Shown here: in pieces, positions 8,758 to 20,423 of the stretch | Numbering within the stretch: position 1 is the first letter of the stretch | Layout: every line of letters starts with the position of its first letter | Assembly (NCBI GenBank): GCA_963969495.1 | Contig: OZ018321.1 | Span: 132,650,293 to 132,714,292 of the forward strand | Reading direction: 5' to 3' | From: Ceratothoa steindachneri | Taxonomy: Eukaryota; Arthropoda; Malacostraca; Isopoda; Cymothoidae | DNA length: 64,000 bases | Position numbers and translations under genes: made by a program | The notes under the pieces: generated by a model | Seen by the model: only the letters and a program-made list of their open reading frames with translations | Database searches by the model: none | What the model was told of the DNA's origin: nothing

Positions 8758-8781
8758 TCTAACCTAACCTAACCTAACCTA
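8758..8781 (-). repeat. Interstitial CCTAA array
   Basis: Four to five CCTAA units, complementary to the array at 8471 and placed symmetrically in the right arm of the inverted-repeat element. Confidence 0.85.
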
Positions 8782-8925
8782 CGTGTTGTGCTGCACTACG
8801 AGACTCCAACGCTGTAGCCTAACCTTAACCTCGCGATAGCTTCGAACTCCAAATTCGCTGGCATGTGTGTTCCGAGGAAGACCCGTAGAGTGTAAGTGTT
8901 CAAATTGGTCACCCCATTTTGTAAG

Positions 8926-8959
8926 GTTTCCTTTCCTCTCTTATGAGAGGAAAGGAAAC
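8926..8959. repeat. Perfect hairpin, 15-bp stem
   Basis: GTTTCCTTTCCTCTC, a TTAT loop, then the exact reverse complement. A perfect short palindrome in otherwise unremarkable sequence; could be a foldback scar. Not followed by a U tract, so nothing suggests a terminator. Confidence 0.9.
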
Positions 8960-9265
8960 TGAAAAACTTCAAATTTTGGCTAACACCACCCTTATGATTT
9001 GCCCTCCATCGAAACTCTTAATAAATTAACTAATAAACCCTCCCTAAATACTTATGTACATCTTCAAATTTTACACATCGCTCGCTGATTCCTTGGTGAT
9101 AATTAACCCAATAGGACTCACCTTTTCTTACTAGGACGCCGTTTTCAGTCTTCTCCCAATTTTTGTTAGACTGTTTAAGGAGTTGCTTAGTTGTGTATGT
9201 GCTCATAATTTGTGTTATTTAATTATTTCTGGTCTTTTGTGCTATATATCTAATATAACTCTTGA
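8960..9265. other. AT-rich spacer
   Basis: No coding or repeat signal seen. Confidence 0.4.
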
Positions 9266-9389
9266 AAATTATTACTATTTAACGGTGGTATGATAAAAAG
9301 ATTTACCGAAAGCTCTGCCATATACATATGTATATGGCAGAGCTTTTGGTAAATCTTCTTATCATACCACAGTTAAATAGTAATAATTT
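9266..9389. repeat. Near-perfect 124-bp palindrome
   Basis: Two ~62-base arms centred on CATATG at 9325-9330. Outer arms read AAATTATTACTATTTAAC and its complement; inner arms include AGCTCTGCCATATA. Only a few mismatches. No spacer, so a foldback or MITE-type element, or a region of cruciform potential. Confidence 0.9.
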
Positions 9390-9962
<573 letters not shown>

Positions 9963-10027
9963 AAATACAAATTCTGTGAGAATGAGCAAATGGGACAAGA
10001 ACAGAATTCAAGTTGCCTTTCTTTTTA

Positions 10028-10100
10028 GTTCATCGTGGCTGAGTGGTTGAGGTCGCGGCCTCGAATCCCGGTGGAGATTGATTTTTAATAATTTCCCAAG
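10028..10100 (+). repeat. tRNA-derived SINE head (Ser/Leu-like)
   Basis: A perfect A box (TGGCTGAGTGG, 10036-10046) is followed after only 11 bases by a B box-like GCCTCGAATCC (10058-10068). The missing interval is the anticodon arm and variable loop, so this is a deleted tRNA-like head and not a tRNA gene. The AT-rich body of the SINE may continue to ~10240, but its end is unclear. Confidence 0.5.
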
Positions 10101-10666
10101 CCCGCTATTATGCATTATTGAACTCATACCAGGGTCTCAGTGGTACACTGTGTATTTTCGAATTAAATATTGCTCACTACACAAGTGTGGACAGGGATGC
10201 CAATTTTCCGTCGAAAGGGCAGCTGTCAAAACGCCGTGCTAGATAAAACATTTAATTGAACCTGCGGTGTTTTCATGAAATGCTTTAAAATGCCCAAGTG
10301 AGAACAAGGTTTTCACTGCATTATTAAACTGCAGAGAGCGAGAAGAGAAGTCGGAGATAAAATCGAACATTGACTTCTCTTGTCTGCGATCAAAGGACGA
10401 TGCCTCTTTAACGCTTAGCATATATATCTCGTAGCTCAAATAAGACACCTTTCAAACCAAGCTTATAAAGTAATCCGGGTTTTTTTCAGTATAGCCAACC
10501 ACTGCAACCCCTACCCCCCAACATTTAAGCAAGACTAAATACATAGCTGCCACGAGTTTCTTGCAAATGTATCTGCGCCTGCGCGTTTCTTAAAACTTAG
10601 TGATTTACTTAACTATGCATGCGGATATGTGTGCCTCCTTGTGCGATTTTAGGGCAATGCATAAGA
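10101..10666. other. Unassigned
   Basis: May include the body of the SINE that begins at 10028. A 69-codon minus frame at 10239-10448 is not recognisable. Confidence 0.35.
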
Positions 10667-10745
10667 ATAACATAACATAACATAATTTTACGGATGAAAA
10701 AAGCCACCAGGGCCTATCAAAGGTCATCCGCATCCGTCAAAATCA
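10667..10745 (-). repeat. (ATGTT)-tailed dispersed repeat, inverted fragment
   Basis: Reverse complement of the block at 6510-6600 and 28975-29042: tandem AACAT units, then GGGCCTATCAAAGGTCATCC. The 5' portion of the repeat is missing. Confidence 0.85.
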
Positions 10746-11408
10746 AAGTCCCCGACAATATAAGGTAATACTTATCTGAGACGTTATCGCATTTCATTAA
10801 AATAATAATTTCCGGCGTTAAAACCAGCCAGTGAAACATTTTTACGATTTTCCCCCCAATTTTTGTTAACGTTTCCAAAAGCCTACTAATTAGGGTAGTA
10901 ATAATTTCTTATGAGTTCGGCTTCATATAAAATTTAACTGTACACTGAAATAGTTATTAACCTACTAGTTTATCGTTTCTTAAATATACACCTGTACAAT
11001 TTTAGAATGTCATAAAATACTTTATGTCAACTAAAAATTCGGATAGTATTTATATTCGTCAATGCCATAAATTTATTGATCTATTCTGTTTTAAAATTAC
11101 TGGAGTCAGGGCCGTTTTATTGCCGCGAAAAGCTTAAAATAGTCCCCACTCAATTTATCCATTTTTTTACAAAATTTTGGTGCTCTATAATAGATTTGAT
11201 GGGTAACAATTCCATTCTTTAGAAGCCGAAAACTTTGCAATCCCTGAAAAGTAATAATATTATGTTATAATTACCATGCATCGGTTTGTGCAATTTAAAC
11301 TCTTCTTACCTGTTGATATGATTACAGAGCTTTCTGATTTATATAACCTAAAGTAGCAGAATTTAAACTTAAAAGTAGTGTATTGTTATAAATCTTAGTC
11401 GAAGGATG
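10746..11408. other. AT-rich spacer
   Basis: No gene, repeat or RNA signal seen. Confidence 0.4.
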
Positions 11409-11451
11409 TAGTTTACACGCTAATTTAGAGCTCTTGCAAGCCGAGTAGATA
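11409..11451 (+). repeat. tRNA-derived SINE, left part (split by LTR element)
   Basis: GCTCTTGCAAGCCGAGTAGATA ends (in shorter runs) exactly at the LTR boundary. The sequence resumes after the second LTR with CGCGTGGTACCGGGTTCGATCCCGAC-type B-box sequence (16533 on). Read together the two sides resemble the D arm to T arm of a tRNA head, with 5-bp AGATA duplicated by the insertion. Confidence 0.5.
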
Positions 11452-12597
11452 TGTAGTGACCGGCATGTATGTACTAAATAGGACACAGGCTAGAGTCGCT
11501 ACACATATAAAGTACAGAGAGAGAGAAAGGTAAAGTTAGCGCTGTTATCTCTATTAGAGTTGTTCGAAGCAATCTTAGGCAAACATTATAATCAAAGCAG
11601 AATCCAGAATAAACCGGTTAGCTATCACTGTTAAGCAAATAGAAGCCAGGTCAGAAAGCTATCTCCATGATAACATGCCACCGCCCACAGAGAATTTAAC
11701 CCAATAGTCGGAGTGCCTTTCTTATTACTATGTTTGGCAGTACCTAATCAAAAGTCGGGTTATGTTAATACCGACAAATCAACAGGCCGGTACATAAGAG
11801 GGAGGTGTGGCTTAGTTGGACGAGGAACTTGTAGGGCGTGGCTTAGATTGAATATATATAACTGTGTGGAGCCATAACAAAGAGGATAATTAGATTACTG
11901 TTTTATATAGCAATATATCGCGTTATATATCGTTCAGTCCGATCTCTCGGATTCGCGTAATTCATCTCTGTATATAGTCGTGTACATAACGCAGATATTA
12001 AGGTGTAACTCTTAAAGGTTCTATTCGTCCGGCCTTCTTTAGACCTTGCCCTCACTTGACCTCGAACTTAATTTATGTTATAACTTAAAACTTAATTAAA
12101 GAACTTTTGCAAAGTGTAATAAGATCTAGTTCAATAATAATTCTATTTTTTCTTTGGTGACTTTAATATCCTGACGTTCCTCAGTCTTCCTGCTTCAAGA
12201 CCTTATTAATCGTGAAAACAGCCGTTGCGTATTCTCCTCGTTAATCGCAATTCCTCGCGATTACATAACTCCCTAAATACCGATGTTCTTCCCTGGTGTG
12301 GTCTATCCCCATCCTCCGGGCTATTTGACCCCATCGCTAGAATAAGACCGCCCCTCGGCTTAGTGCAACCCATAGCAATCAACAAAATAATTCGGTGGGA
12401 AATAAGGAAGGGCAACGGAAACCAACTGGAGCATCTGTATCAACTAGAGTCCTTGCTAATAGATTATGCGATAACTCGGTAATCTATCACCATTACTGGC
12501 AACCAGAATCCCCCTTCCAAGGCTCTTGGGTTGTCCTCACGAGTACTTTCCAGGTTTCCCCATAATTAGGGACTACCTTCAAGAGCTCCCCCCCCCC
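11452..12597 (+). repeat. 5' LTR
   Basis: Starts TGTAGTGACCGGC and ends in a C tract before AATAACTGGCG. A TATATATAACTG promoter-like box lies at ~11852. Compared with the 3' LTR it lacks ~37 bp (present at ~15497-15535) and has ~40 bp extra at ~11650-11690. Confidence 0.9.
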
Positions 12598-12616
12598 AAT
12601 AACTGGCGATCTTACA
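12598..12616 (+). promoter_or_regulatory. Probable primer-binding site
   Basis: ACTGGCGATCTTACATT follows the 5' LTR within a few bases; TGGCG-type sites are usual in arthropod Ty3/Gypsy elements. The exact first base is uncertain because the LTR end lies in a C tract. Confidence 0.45.
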
Positions 12617-12721
12617 TTAATACCGTCTATTTTTAGCAACCAGTGCCGTTGTTCCACCAAACAAAACAAGAAGCGGAACAACATTAAAGAATTTAAGGAA
12701 TCACGAGGAAAAGGAAAGAGG

Positions 12722-13456
12722 ATGGAAGTCAACCAGACGAGGCAAGGTGAGGCAGAGACAGTAAGTGCCGTGACGATAAAAGCTCCAGTATTCAACGACG
12801 CTGCAGCGATGGGTTGGTTTAGGATTATAGAGGCTCAATTCTACAATTCAAAAATCACCAAGGAAGTAACAAAATATTTCCAAATACTGGCCTCATTACC
12901 CCCATGAAACAGTGAACTGCCTGCCTGCAGACATTTATAAAGATGAAAACTACGAGAGATTGAAGGATAAAGTCGTAAGTCTATTCGAGAAAACTAAGCC
13001 AAAATTATTCGAAAGAATAATAGCCTCATTGACTTTCACTGGCCGTCCTTTGCGAAATTAGGAGGAACTGAGTCGCACAGCCTTGCAGCTTGGAGTAGGT
13101 GAGGAACTTGTGAGGCATAAATTTATTCAATCATTGCCTCCCACCATTGCACCGATAATTTCCACTCAAAAAGATCTCTCGTTAACCCAAATCGGTAAAC
13201 TCGCGGACGAATTAATAATTTTCAACAAAGAACAATGCGTTAATGTGAATAGTGCGGAAAATGCGTGCGGTCTGGCAGTAATGCGCAGGAAACAATTTGC
13301 GAGTGCGGCGCGGAGTGGTAATCAAAGTCATGGTGACAAATTAAACCTCACCCGAGTGAAGGGGCGTCCTTTTAGGAAAGACCAGAGGCCAATAGTATGC
13401 CGTGCACATCTCTATTACGGCGACACTGCAAAGTGGTGTAAGCCGTGGTGCAAGTA
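12722..13456 (+). pseudogene. gag: Ty3/Gypsy gag remnant
   Basis: ATG at 12722 opens a typical arthropod gag: GWFRIIEAQF capsid start, YFQILASLP, then YERLKDKVVSLFE, an LQLG....LVRHKFIQSLP block and ADELI. A C-terminal zinc-knuckle-like CRAHLYYGDTAKWCKPWC (13398-13455) matches the C..H..FG..A..C..PC form used by these elements. A frameshift at ~12900 and a stop at ~13060 break the frame; the final stop is at 13456. Structural protein of the particle in intact relatives. Confidence 0.85.
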
Positions 13457-13555
13457 GCCAAAGAAAAAGAAGGATCTACAAATTCAGTCCTCATCTAGAC
13501 CATCGTCGCCGGAAAACTAAGGAGGCGTGTCTTAGCCACTGCGGCAGCGGGCATG

Positions 13556-14520
13556 CCAGCCGTTTTCAAATTAGCCGCAAAAATCGACAACAAGAGGTAC
13601 GAATTCCTGATCGACACGGGGCGAGTGTTTTAATCATCCTAGCCAACATTGCTAATAACAGCAACATCAAAGAAAGTTGCAGAATTCTTTCAAACGCAAA
13701 CGGCGGGAAGATTAAAATCCACGAGGAAATGAGTGCGGATTTGACCATTCCAAGTTTAAGAAGGTCATTTCAATGGTCTTTCTTTGTAGAAGACATCACC
13801 ACACCCATCCTGGGAATGGATTTCTTGAAGCACTTTGATCTAATCGTGGATTGCGCCCGGAATAAGCTGTTGGATCGAAACACCAAGCTCGCTTCAGTAG
13901 TTGAAACTTCCGAGGAACCATCCATAGCGATGATAAGAACAGACCTCCAAAATGTACCCGAGTCATTTCAAAAAATATTGGAAAAATACGGCGCACTGTA
14001 TGGACCAGATCCCACTCAAGGTACCAGCAATGGACCAATCAGTGTAGTATAATATTGATACCGGCAGTGCCCCAGCTACATTTGCACGGCCTAGGCAATT
14101 GACGGCGGAAAAGCTAAAAGTAGCAAAGAAACAATCCAGAACCCCTTAAAAGAAGGAGTAATCCAGCCATCGAAGTCACTGTGGGCCTCACCGATACATG
14201 TGGTACCGAAGAAGACCACTGGTAAGTACAGGATGGTCGGGGACTATAGAACTCTAAATGCCATTACAAAGCCCGACCGATATCCATTACCATGGATCCA
14301 AAAATTGGCAGATCATCTGCATGAAAAATTATCACAGAGAGGCCTCAGGATTTCCCTAGAAAAAATAGAGTTGGCGAAAGAGAAATCACGTTCCTGGGCC
14401 ATCAAATCTCGCAAACCGGCATATGTCCTCCTGCCCCCAAAATAAGGAAAATTGAGGAATTGCCAAAGCCAAGAGACTCTAAAGGACCGTGTCGTTACTT
14501 GGCAATGTTGTGATACTACA
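13556..14520 (+). pseudogene. pol: Ty3/Gypsy protease and partial reverse transcriptase
   Basis: The protease begins around FKLAAKIDNKRYEFLIDTG (13566-13620), where the catalytic D-T-G is followed by a frameshift into ASVLII. The fold's second half ends PILGMDFLKHFDLIVD (~13800-13850). The RT start appears at ~14160-14290 (LWASPIHVVPKKTTGKYR, DYRTLNA, DRYPLP), after which the catalytic core is lost: the frame jumps to a late-RT segment (GLRISLEKIEL, GHQISQTG, EELPKP) and then to integrase. The YxDD motif is absent. Confidence 0.85.
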
Positions 14521-14525
14521 GAAGA

Positions 14526-14807
14526 ATGATGCCCAACTTTGCTACCAAAGCATCACACAAGTGGGTGCGAATAGACCGTATTCGAAGACTTTTTGAGGCG
14601 CCTTATGCGGGCCCCTTCATGGCTATCGAACGCGGTAGTAAGTTGTTCACACTGCAATTCCAGGACGGATGGATGGACACCGTCCCAATTAACCGGTTGA
14701 AACCGGCACGATTACCCCAGGTAATTGAGGTCTCTCGGGATGGCGATCTGACTCTGCCGGTGTCCCGGGGAGCCAAGAAGAGGTCGAGACCAGAGTCTGC
14801 TGGGTAA
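14526..14807 (+). pseudogene. Ty3/Gypsy integrase C-terminal (GPF) domain
   Basis: WVRIDRIRRLFEAPYAGPFM then a beta-rich stretch and DTVPINRLKPA form the GPY/F module of Ty3/Gypsy integrases. The catalytic DDE core normally upstream is deleted. The frame joins RT-derived sequence at ~14550. Confidence 0.85.
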
Positions 14808-15400
14808 ATGGAAACCGCAACTGGAAGGGGGACCGAAACCCCTGATCCTGTCCTTTCGCCTAGAGCAGTGGAGCCGCAAGAGGAACGTACCTCATCGCGA
14901 GCGGGAAGAAGGATTAAGTTCGCTAAAGACAACATATATATTTATTATTAAGAGGCGAATAATAAAGTATTAAATGAATAATACTTAGACTAAAATTATA
15001 AGAAAGTATGCCAATATAAATAAAAAGAGTACATAAGGTGAAATTATATAAGATTCATATCGCGAAGTTCGTGATATTCAGACGCAAAATCGTCACGAAG
15101 TACCAGGATGGGAAGAAGTATAAATGTGTAATTAAAATAGACAGCTTCCATCCAAAGTAACGAATAAAATAAATAAATTATTGTATAAATATTGTTAAAC
15201 TTATTGTAAATGTTAATTAGCTGTAACGAGTAATGATCCAGGTTGAATGCTACGTATAGCAATTAAGGTAGGATTTAAGAATCCATAACAATTGTTCACC
15301 TAAGAAAATAACTTATATTTAATGTAGAAAATCAAATTTTGTAAAGGTCAAGGTGTAATAGCAGCAGGTAAATGACTCCATCGACTTAAGGGCGGACTCC
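14808..15400 (+). other. Gypsy element 3' non-coding region
   Basis: AT-rich untranslated stretch between pol and the 3' LTR, ending in a purine-bearing AAGGGCGGACTCC just before the LTR, a candidate polypurine tract. Confidence 0.6.
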
Positions 15401-16532
15401 TGTAGCAACCGGCGTGTACGTCCAAAATAGGCCACACGCGAGAGTTTCTGAACACAGAAAGTACAGAGAGAGAGAGAGGAAGGTAAAGTTAGTGCCGTTT
15501 ACGAAAATGTCGCACGGTAGTAAACGGAGCACAGTTATCTATGTTAGAGGTGGTCGAGGCAATCTTAGGGCAAACATTATAATCAAAGCAGAATCCAGAA
15601 TATACCGGTTAGCTATCATTGTTAAACAAATAGAAGCCAGAGAATTTTACCCAATAGTCGGAGTGCCTTCCTTATCAATATGTTCGGCAGTACCTAATCA
15701 AAAGTCGAGTTATGTTAATACCAACAAATCAACAGGCCCGTACATACGAGGGAGGTGTGGCTTAGTTGGACGAGGAACTTGTAGGGCGTGGCTTAAATTA
15801 AATATATAACTGTGTGAAGCCAGAACAAAGAAGATAATTAGATTACTGTTTAATATAGCAATATCTCGCTTTATATGTCGTTCAGTGCAATCTCTCTGAC
15901 TGTATATAGTCGTGTACAGACATTAAGGTGTAACTCTTAAAGGTTCTATTCGTCCTGCCTCCTTAAGACCATGCCCGCATTTCACCTCGAACTTAATTTA
16001 TGTCATAACTTAGAACTAAAAACTTAATTAAAGAACTTTTGCAAAGTGTAATAAGATCTAGTTCAATAATAATTTTATTTTTTCTTTGGTGACTTTAATA
16101 TCCTGACGTTCCTCAGTATTCCTGCTTCTAGACCTTATTAATCGTGAAAACAGCCGTTGCGTATTCTCCTCGTTAATCGCAATTCCTCGCGATTACATAA
16201 CTCCCGAAATACCGGTGTTCTACCCTGCTGTGGTATATCCCTATCCTCTGGGCTATTTGACCCCGTCCCTAGAATATAACCAGCCCTCTGCTTAGGGCAC
16301 CCCATAGCAATCAAAAAATAACTCTCGTGAGAAATAAGGAAGGGCAACGCAAACCAACCGAGGATTCTGCATCAACCGGACTCCTTGCCAAAAGATTACG
16401 CGATAACTCGTTAATCTATCGCTATTACTGGCAACCAGCGTCCCCCTTCCAAGGCTCTTGGGTTGTCCTCACGATTACCTTCAATGTTCCCCCATAATTA
16501 GGGACAACCTCCAAGACCCCCCCCCCTCCTAG
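15401..16532 (+). repeat. 3' LTR
   Basis: Starts TGTAGCAACCGGC, ends in the same C tract as the 5' LTR, and is followed by AGATA. Frames across it (15414-15809 and 16138-16347 minus) are echoed in the 5' LTR and are not genes. Confidence 0.9.
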
Positions 16533-16830
<298 letters not shown>

Positions 16831-17489
16831 ACTGTGTTCCAAGGAATCCTTCCGATAGGTATATATATCCACATACCTCTGACGCGTACAGGTCCCTCTG
16901 CCCCGGGGTAAGGTAACGAATGTTAACCTGAACGTTGCTTAGTATCAAAATATAATACTTCCTGGTATGTGTTCTGAAAGAGGACCGGCCCCTGGTGCCC
17001 TAAGGGTCACCAGCGAGGTCACCAGCGATTGTCATACTGACCTTTATGTCTATTTCATTAGCCGCGCGGGATCTGCCTGGATGAATTCACTTTGGCGAAC
17101 AACTACTACTACACCTTGATTTCATAATGAAATTTATTTTTTTAGAGAAATGGACGGTTAAAAAGTTATGGTTGAGTTGAGTTGAGTTTGGTTAGGTTAA
17201 AGGGACAACAAACATTGTAATATGAAATAACACACGCACAGAAACCTCAAAAATGAGCACTTTGAAGTGTTTGGCGAAATCTTATAATGTGTTTGCTTCG
17301 AACCAATATAACATTTAATGTAAGTGGTTCCGAATGGATAAGTGCTCTAAAAAGAGCATTGTTCCCGTATAGAAAAATTCCTTCTTTTGGGAAAAGTCTG
17401 AATGGAGAGTGGTTAAATAACCAGGATCGGTGCAACTAGTGAAATATTAAAGGTTAATAAATATACCAAACTAAAAAATTCTAACGAGC
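16831..17489. other. Unassigned
   Basis: A GC-richer patch at ~16900-17060 without recognisable content, then AT-rich DNA with GTTGAGTTGAG repeats near 17170. Confidence 0.35.
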
Positions 17490-17766
17490 GCCTAAAGCAG
17501 TGTTTCTCAAACTCTTTTTACCCCAAGCTGCATCTATGAAATAACCAAAACTTTGGAGCGCATCATTGACTCTGATATGGAAAAATGAGTGATAAAACTT
17601 GAAATTGGAAAGTGATGAAGACGTATCTTGAAATTACCATTTATTTTTTAGACATTACATTTTACATTTAAGTATATTAATGTGAAACATATGATTAATG
17701 AGATTTGACCATTTTTTTAATGTTTGGCTTTATAGGTAATAAATATACTCTCATCTCTTTATCAAT

Positions 17767-19341
17767 TCATTTAATATTTGATCTATTTTTACATTTAATG
17801 TTAGTTAGCACGTAAAATCCTTGTTCACAGCGATACGATGTGGAAAACGGCAATAAAATAGTCAAAGCCTTCTTAGCTATTGATGTATATTCTTTTATGA
17901 TTGAAATCCAAAACTGATCGGTAGATATGGTAACCAGCTTCTCCTCTTCTTCTGTTAACAAAACAGTATTATTTTATAACGTCATCAGTTGAAATGTCAA
18001 TGAAAGAATTGCGAATCTAATCGCATTGCTCGGTGTTTATTGATGGAAAGTAATAATTTATTTTTCCTTCCAGAATCACTAAATAATACAGTATTTAAGG
18101 AAGTAAATCGTCTGAATGACCTTCTCTAACCAAATGACACATTTCTAAACAGCCTGAACTAGCCTTTCTTTTCCAAACTGCTAGTTTTGGGAGGGAATGC
18201 TTTGATGTTTTCTTAAAAAAGGCCAATAGTTTTTGACGAAATTTAAGTACACGGAAGAGTACCTTACTTCATAATAACCATCTCACTTCTGTATGAGAAG
18301 TAAATGCGTGTGTTTTGAATCCATACGTTCACAAAGTAGCTCAAATATACCTGTCTAGTCTTAATGAAATTTCCCATTTCGACAACTTGATCAAAAACTC
18401 CTTCTAATTTAGTTTCCAGTGTTTTTGCTACCAGAACCTCTCTATGTAAGAAGCAGTAAGTTGTTATAATTTTTGGATAGTAATGCTTTACAAACGATTC
18501 AAGACCTTTCATAGAATCCTCCGTTGATGGAGGTCCATCAGTCAAACCCCGGGCAATTCACTTCCAGGGTAAATTCCATTTCCCAAAATAATTATTTAAA
18601 ATATGAAAAATATCTTCACCTTTAGTAGTGGTATCAATTCTTTGCAACAGAGATACTGATTTACTTTTTTTTCTCCATCAATAAAGCGAATAAAGGTGAG
18701 TAGTTGCGCTTGGTGGCTTATGTCGGTTGATTCATCAAATTAGAGTGCAAAGTTTGAATCCTGTTGTTTATTATAGCAAACATTTTCTTCAAAATCGTTG
18801 GAAATTTCTGGAATACACCTACAAACAGTATCTCTCATACGATAATAGAATTTTACTTATTTGATTCTCTTCATCGACTCCTAAAATAGTCTTAACCATC
18901 TTTTTGCACGCGGACAAAATAATAGATTCAGCAACAGCATGTGACTTTATTTTTACGGCTATCATTTCCGATATTTGATAAGAAGCAATTTGAGCTCTCT
19001 CAGATACAGTTGCTCTACTTTTGAAAGCAACTGCATGCTTTGTTTGTGGCTTTAGTAATCTTTTGAATTAAGTTGTCTTTTCCTTATAGACTACAATGTG
19101 ATGTTTGAAAATGCTTACTTAATTTACTAAGAAGTATCGATACGTTTGATATTTTGCATCCACAAACCAAACTGATTTTCATCTTCAATCCACATGAAGC
19201 CATAACTTAAATAACTTTTGTTGATTTGCGCTTTTGTCTTCTCTTATTTTTCTGGGATGGAAGTTTCATGTCACTTCAAATAGTTTCATTATTAGAATCA
19301 AGTTCTTCACTGGTACCTTTTTTACTCAAAAATCTATCCAT
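17767..19341 (-). pseudogene. hAT transposase pseudogene
   Basis: Begins at an ATG at 19341 (MDRFLSKKG), followed by a basic KKNKRRQKRK segment and a BED-finger remnant (CGLK..ISLVCGCKISN). The middle keeps blocks such as KSHAVAESIILSACKKMV, TDGPPS, CFLHREVLVAKTL and NFIKTRQ, typical of the ZBED5/FAM200/GTF2IRD2-type hAT proteins. The C-terminus (17767-17961) is the hAT dimerisation domain: FWISIIKEYTSIAKKALTIL, then LPFSTSYRCEQGF. Many stops and shifts interrupt it, so it is dead. In intact relatives it catalyses cut-and-paste transposition in the nucleus. Confidence 0.85.
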
Positions 19342-19448
19342 TGTATGTATTAGGTAGTTCCTTTTTTTTAAGTGTGTGAGAAAAAAAACACGAATTATAA
19401 TTCATTGAGTATCTTGAGAGAGAACTTTAAAAAATAATATAGTAGCAC

Positions 19449-19487
19449 CTGGGTATCTACTCAGCAACTGACTGAGTGACTACCCAG
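19449..19487. repeat. Imperfect hairpin
   Basis: CTGGGTA..CTACTCAG pairs with CTGAGTGAC..TACCCAG around a CAACTGA-type loop. Subterminal position within the hAT element, upstream of the transposase start. Confidence 0.6.
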
Positions 19488-19598
19488 AATTGCAAAAGAC
19501 TTTGCATTAAAATATGACAGGAATCATTATCAAGAATTATGAACCCACTTTGACCTGTGTTCCACCATATGGTAAAGTTTTTAACCTGAATTATATGT

Positions 19599-20020
19599 CC
19601 CCCGTAAGGGGCGCAGCGAGTTGCTTTCCTGGCCGCCGTGCAGACGGGACTCAGGCCCCGTCCAAATCCAGCTTAGCCTCTTCTCCTTCTTTCAGAAAGC
19701 CTGTATTTCTCCCCAATTCGTCACTTCCCCAACAACCTCCCACACAACTTTCTCTGATCGGCCTCTATTTTTACAGGGTAGATGCTGACCTTCTTCTCAG
19801 CCAACTCCCCGCAAAGGGCGCGACGATTTGACATCCTGGCTGCCGTGCTGACGAGATCCAGCCCTCCGTCCGGCTCCAGCTTAGCCTCTCTTCTTGCCTT
19901 CAGTTAGACTGTATTTCTCTTCTACTTCGTCGCTTTTCATACAACCTCTCCCACAACTTTCTCTGGTCAGCCTCTAATTTCACAGGGTAGATGCTGACCT
20001 TCTTCTCAAGCCAACCGTCC
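19599..20020 (+). repeat. Two tandem 5' UTR monomers of the I-clade LINE
   Basis: Units of ~208 bp (19599-19806 and 19807-20020), both with a GTAAGGGGCGC or GCAAAGGGCGC start, TCCAGCTTAGCCTC, CAACTTTCTCTG and ACAGGGTAGATGCTGACC. Tandem 5' UTR monomers act as internal promoters in several LINE families; that role is inference here. A fragment of one unit lies inverted at 7560-7656. Confidence 0.8.
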
Positions 20021-20423
20021 CAAAACAGGGCTAAAGGAGGAGGGGACAACGTTTCCTAACCCCTGAGCTCACGTTCGGGATGTGTTTTTTTTAAAAAAAC
20101 TGCTTCATCCCCACCCATACCTTCCTCACATCCCTTTTCCTTGCCTCTTCACACTCTATCAGTTTTACGCCGAGTATAAGGTGGTACCGCTATGATGATG
20201 GACTGCCAGGCTACCAGGCTAGAGGTGGGTCCTGAATGGCGGCGCCTGGCTCTGCCAGGCCTGTAAGCACCTCTTGCAGTGCGGGCAACTGTGAGGGGTG
20301 ATGAGCGGTTTCATGCCGTAATAAAAAGAGGGTCACCATTCCAAATGATGAATCCAAAAAAAACAACCTTTAATTTCGCCTGAACAAACGACGGAGCCGC
20401 CTTCGCGCAGCTCAAGCGAAAAA

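Larger units (their letters stand above)
8388..8875. mobile_element. Short inverted-repeat element carrying TTAGG/CCTAA arrays
   Basis: Ends are imperfect inverted repeats of ~48 bp: left 8388-8436 (TCGGAA ... GTTCGAGGCTATCGC) against right 8828-8875 (reading GTTCGAAGCTATCGC in reverse complement). Inside each arm, next to the terminal repeat, sits a telomere-like array in matching inverted orientation: (GTTAG)n at 8471-8491 and (CCTAA)n at 8758-8781. No coding capacity, so a non-autonomous (MITE-like) element. It abuts the end of the PLE remnant. Confidence 0.6.
11452..16532 (+). mobile_element. Ty3/Gypsy-type LTR retrotransposon, internally deleted
   Basis: About 5.08 kb bounded by two ~1.14-kb direct LTRs and a 5-bp target duplication AGATA. 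A likely primer-binding site begins ACTGGCGATCTTAC just after LTR 1. Internal coding order is gag, protease, start of reverse transcriptase, then integrase C-terminus: the rest of RT, RNase H and the integrase core are deleted. Gag of the WFRIIEAQF type, the C..H..(F/Y)G..A..C..(P/W)C knuckle, the protease LIDTG and the GPF-type integrase tail identify the arthropod Ty3/Gypsy group. All frames carry stops or shifts. The LTRs differ by two indels of ~40 bp and many substitutions, so the insertion is old. Confidence 0.9.

Noticed and set aside
8471..8781. Internal telomere scar from an ancient chromosome fusion
   Set aside because: The arrays are very short and lie symmetrically inside the arms of an inverted-repeat element.
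10028..10100. Functional tRNA-Ser/Leu gene on plus
   Set aside because: Only 11 bases separate the A and B boxes, so the anticodon and variable arms are missing.
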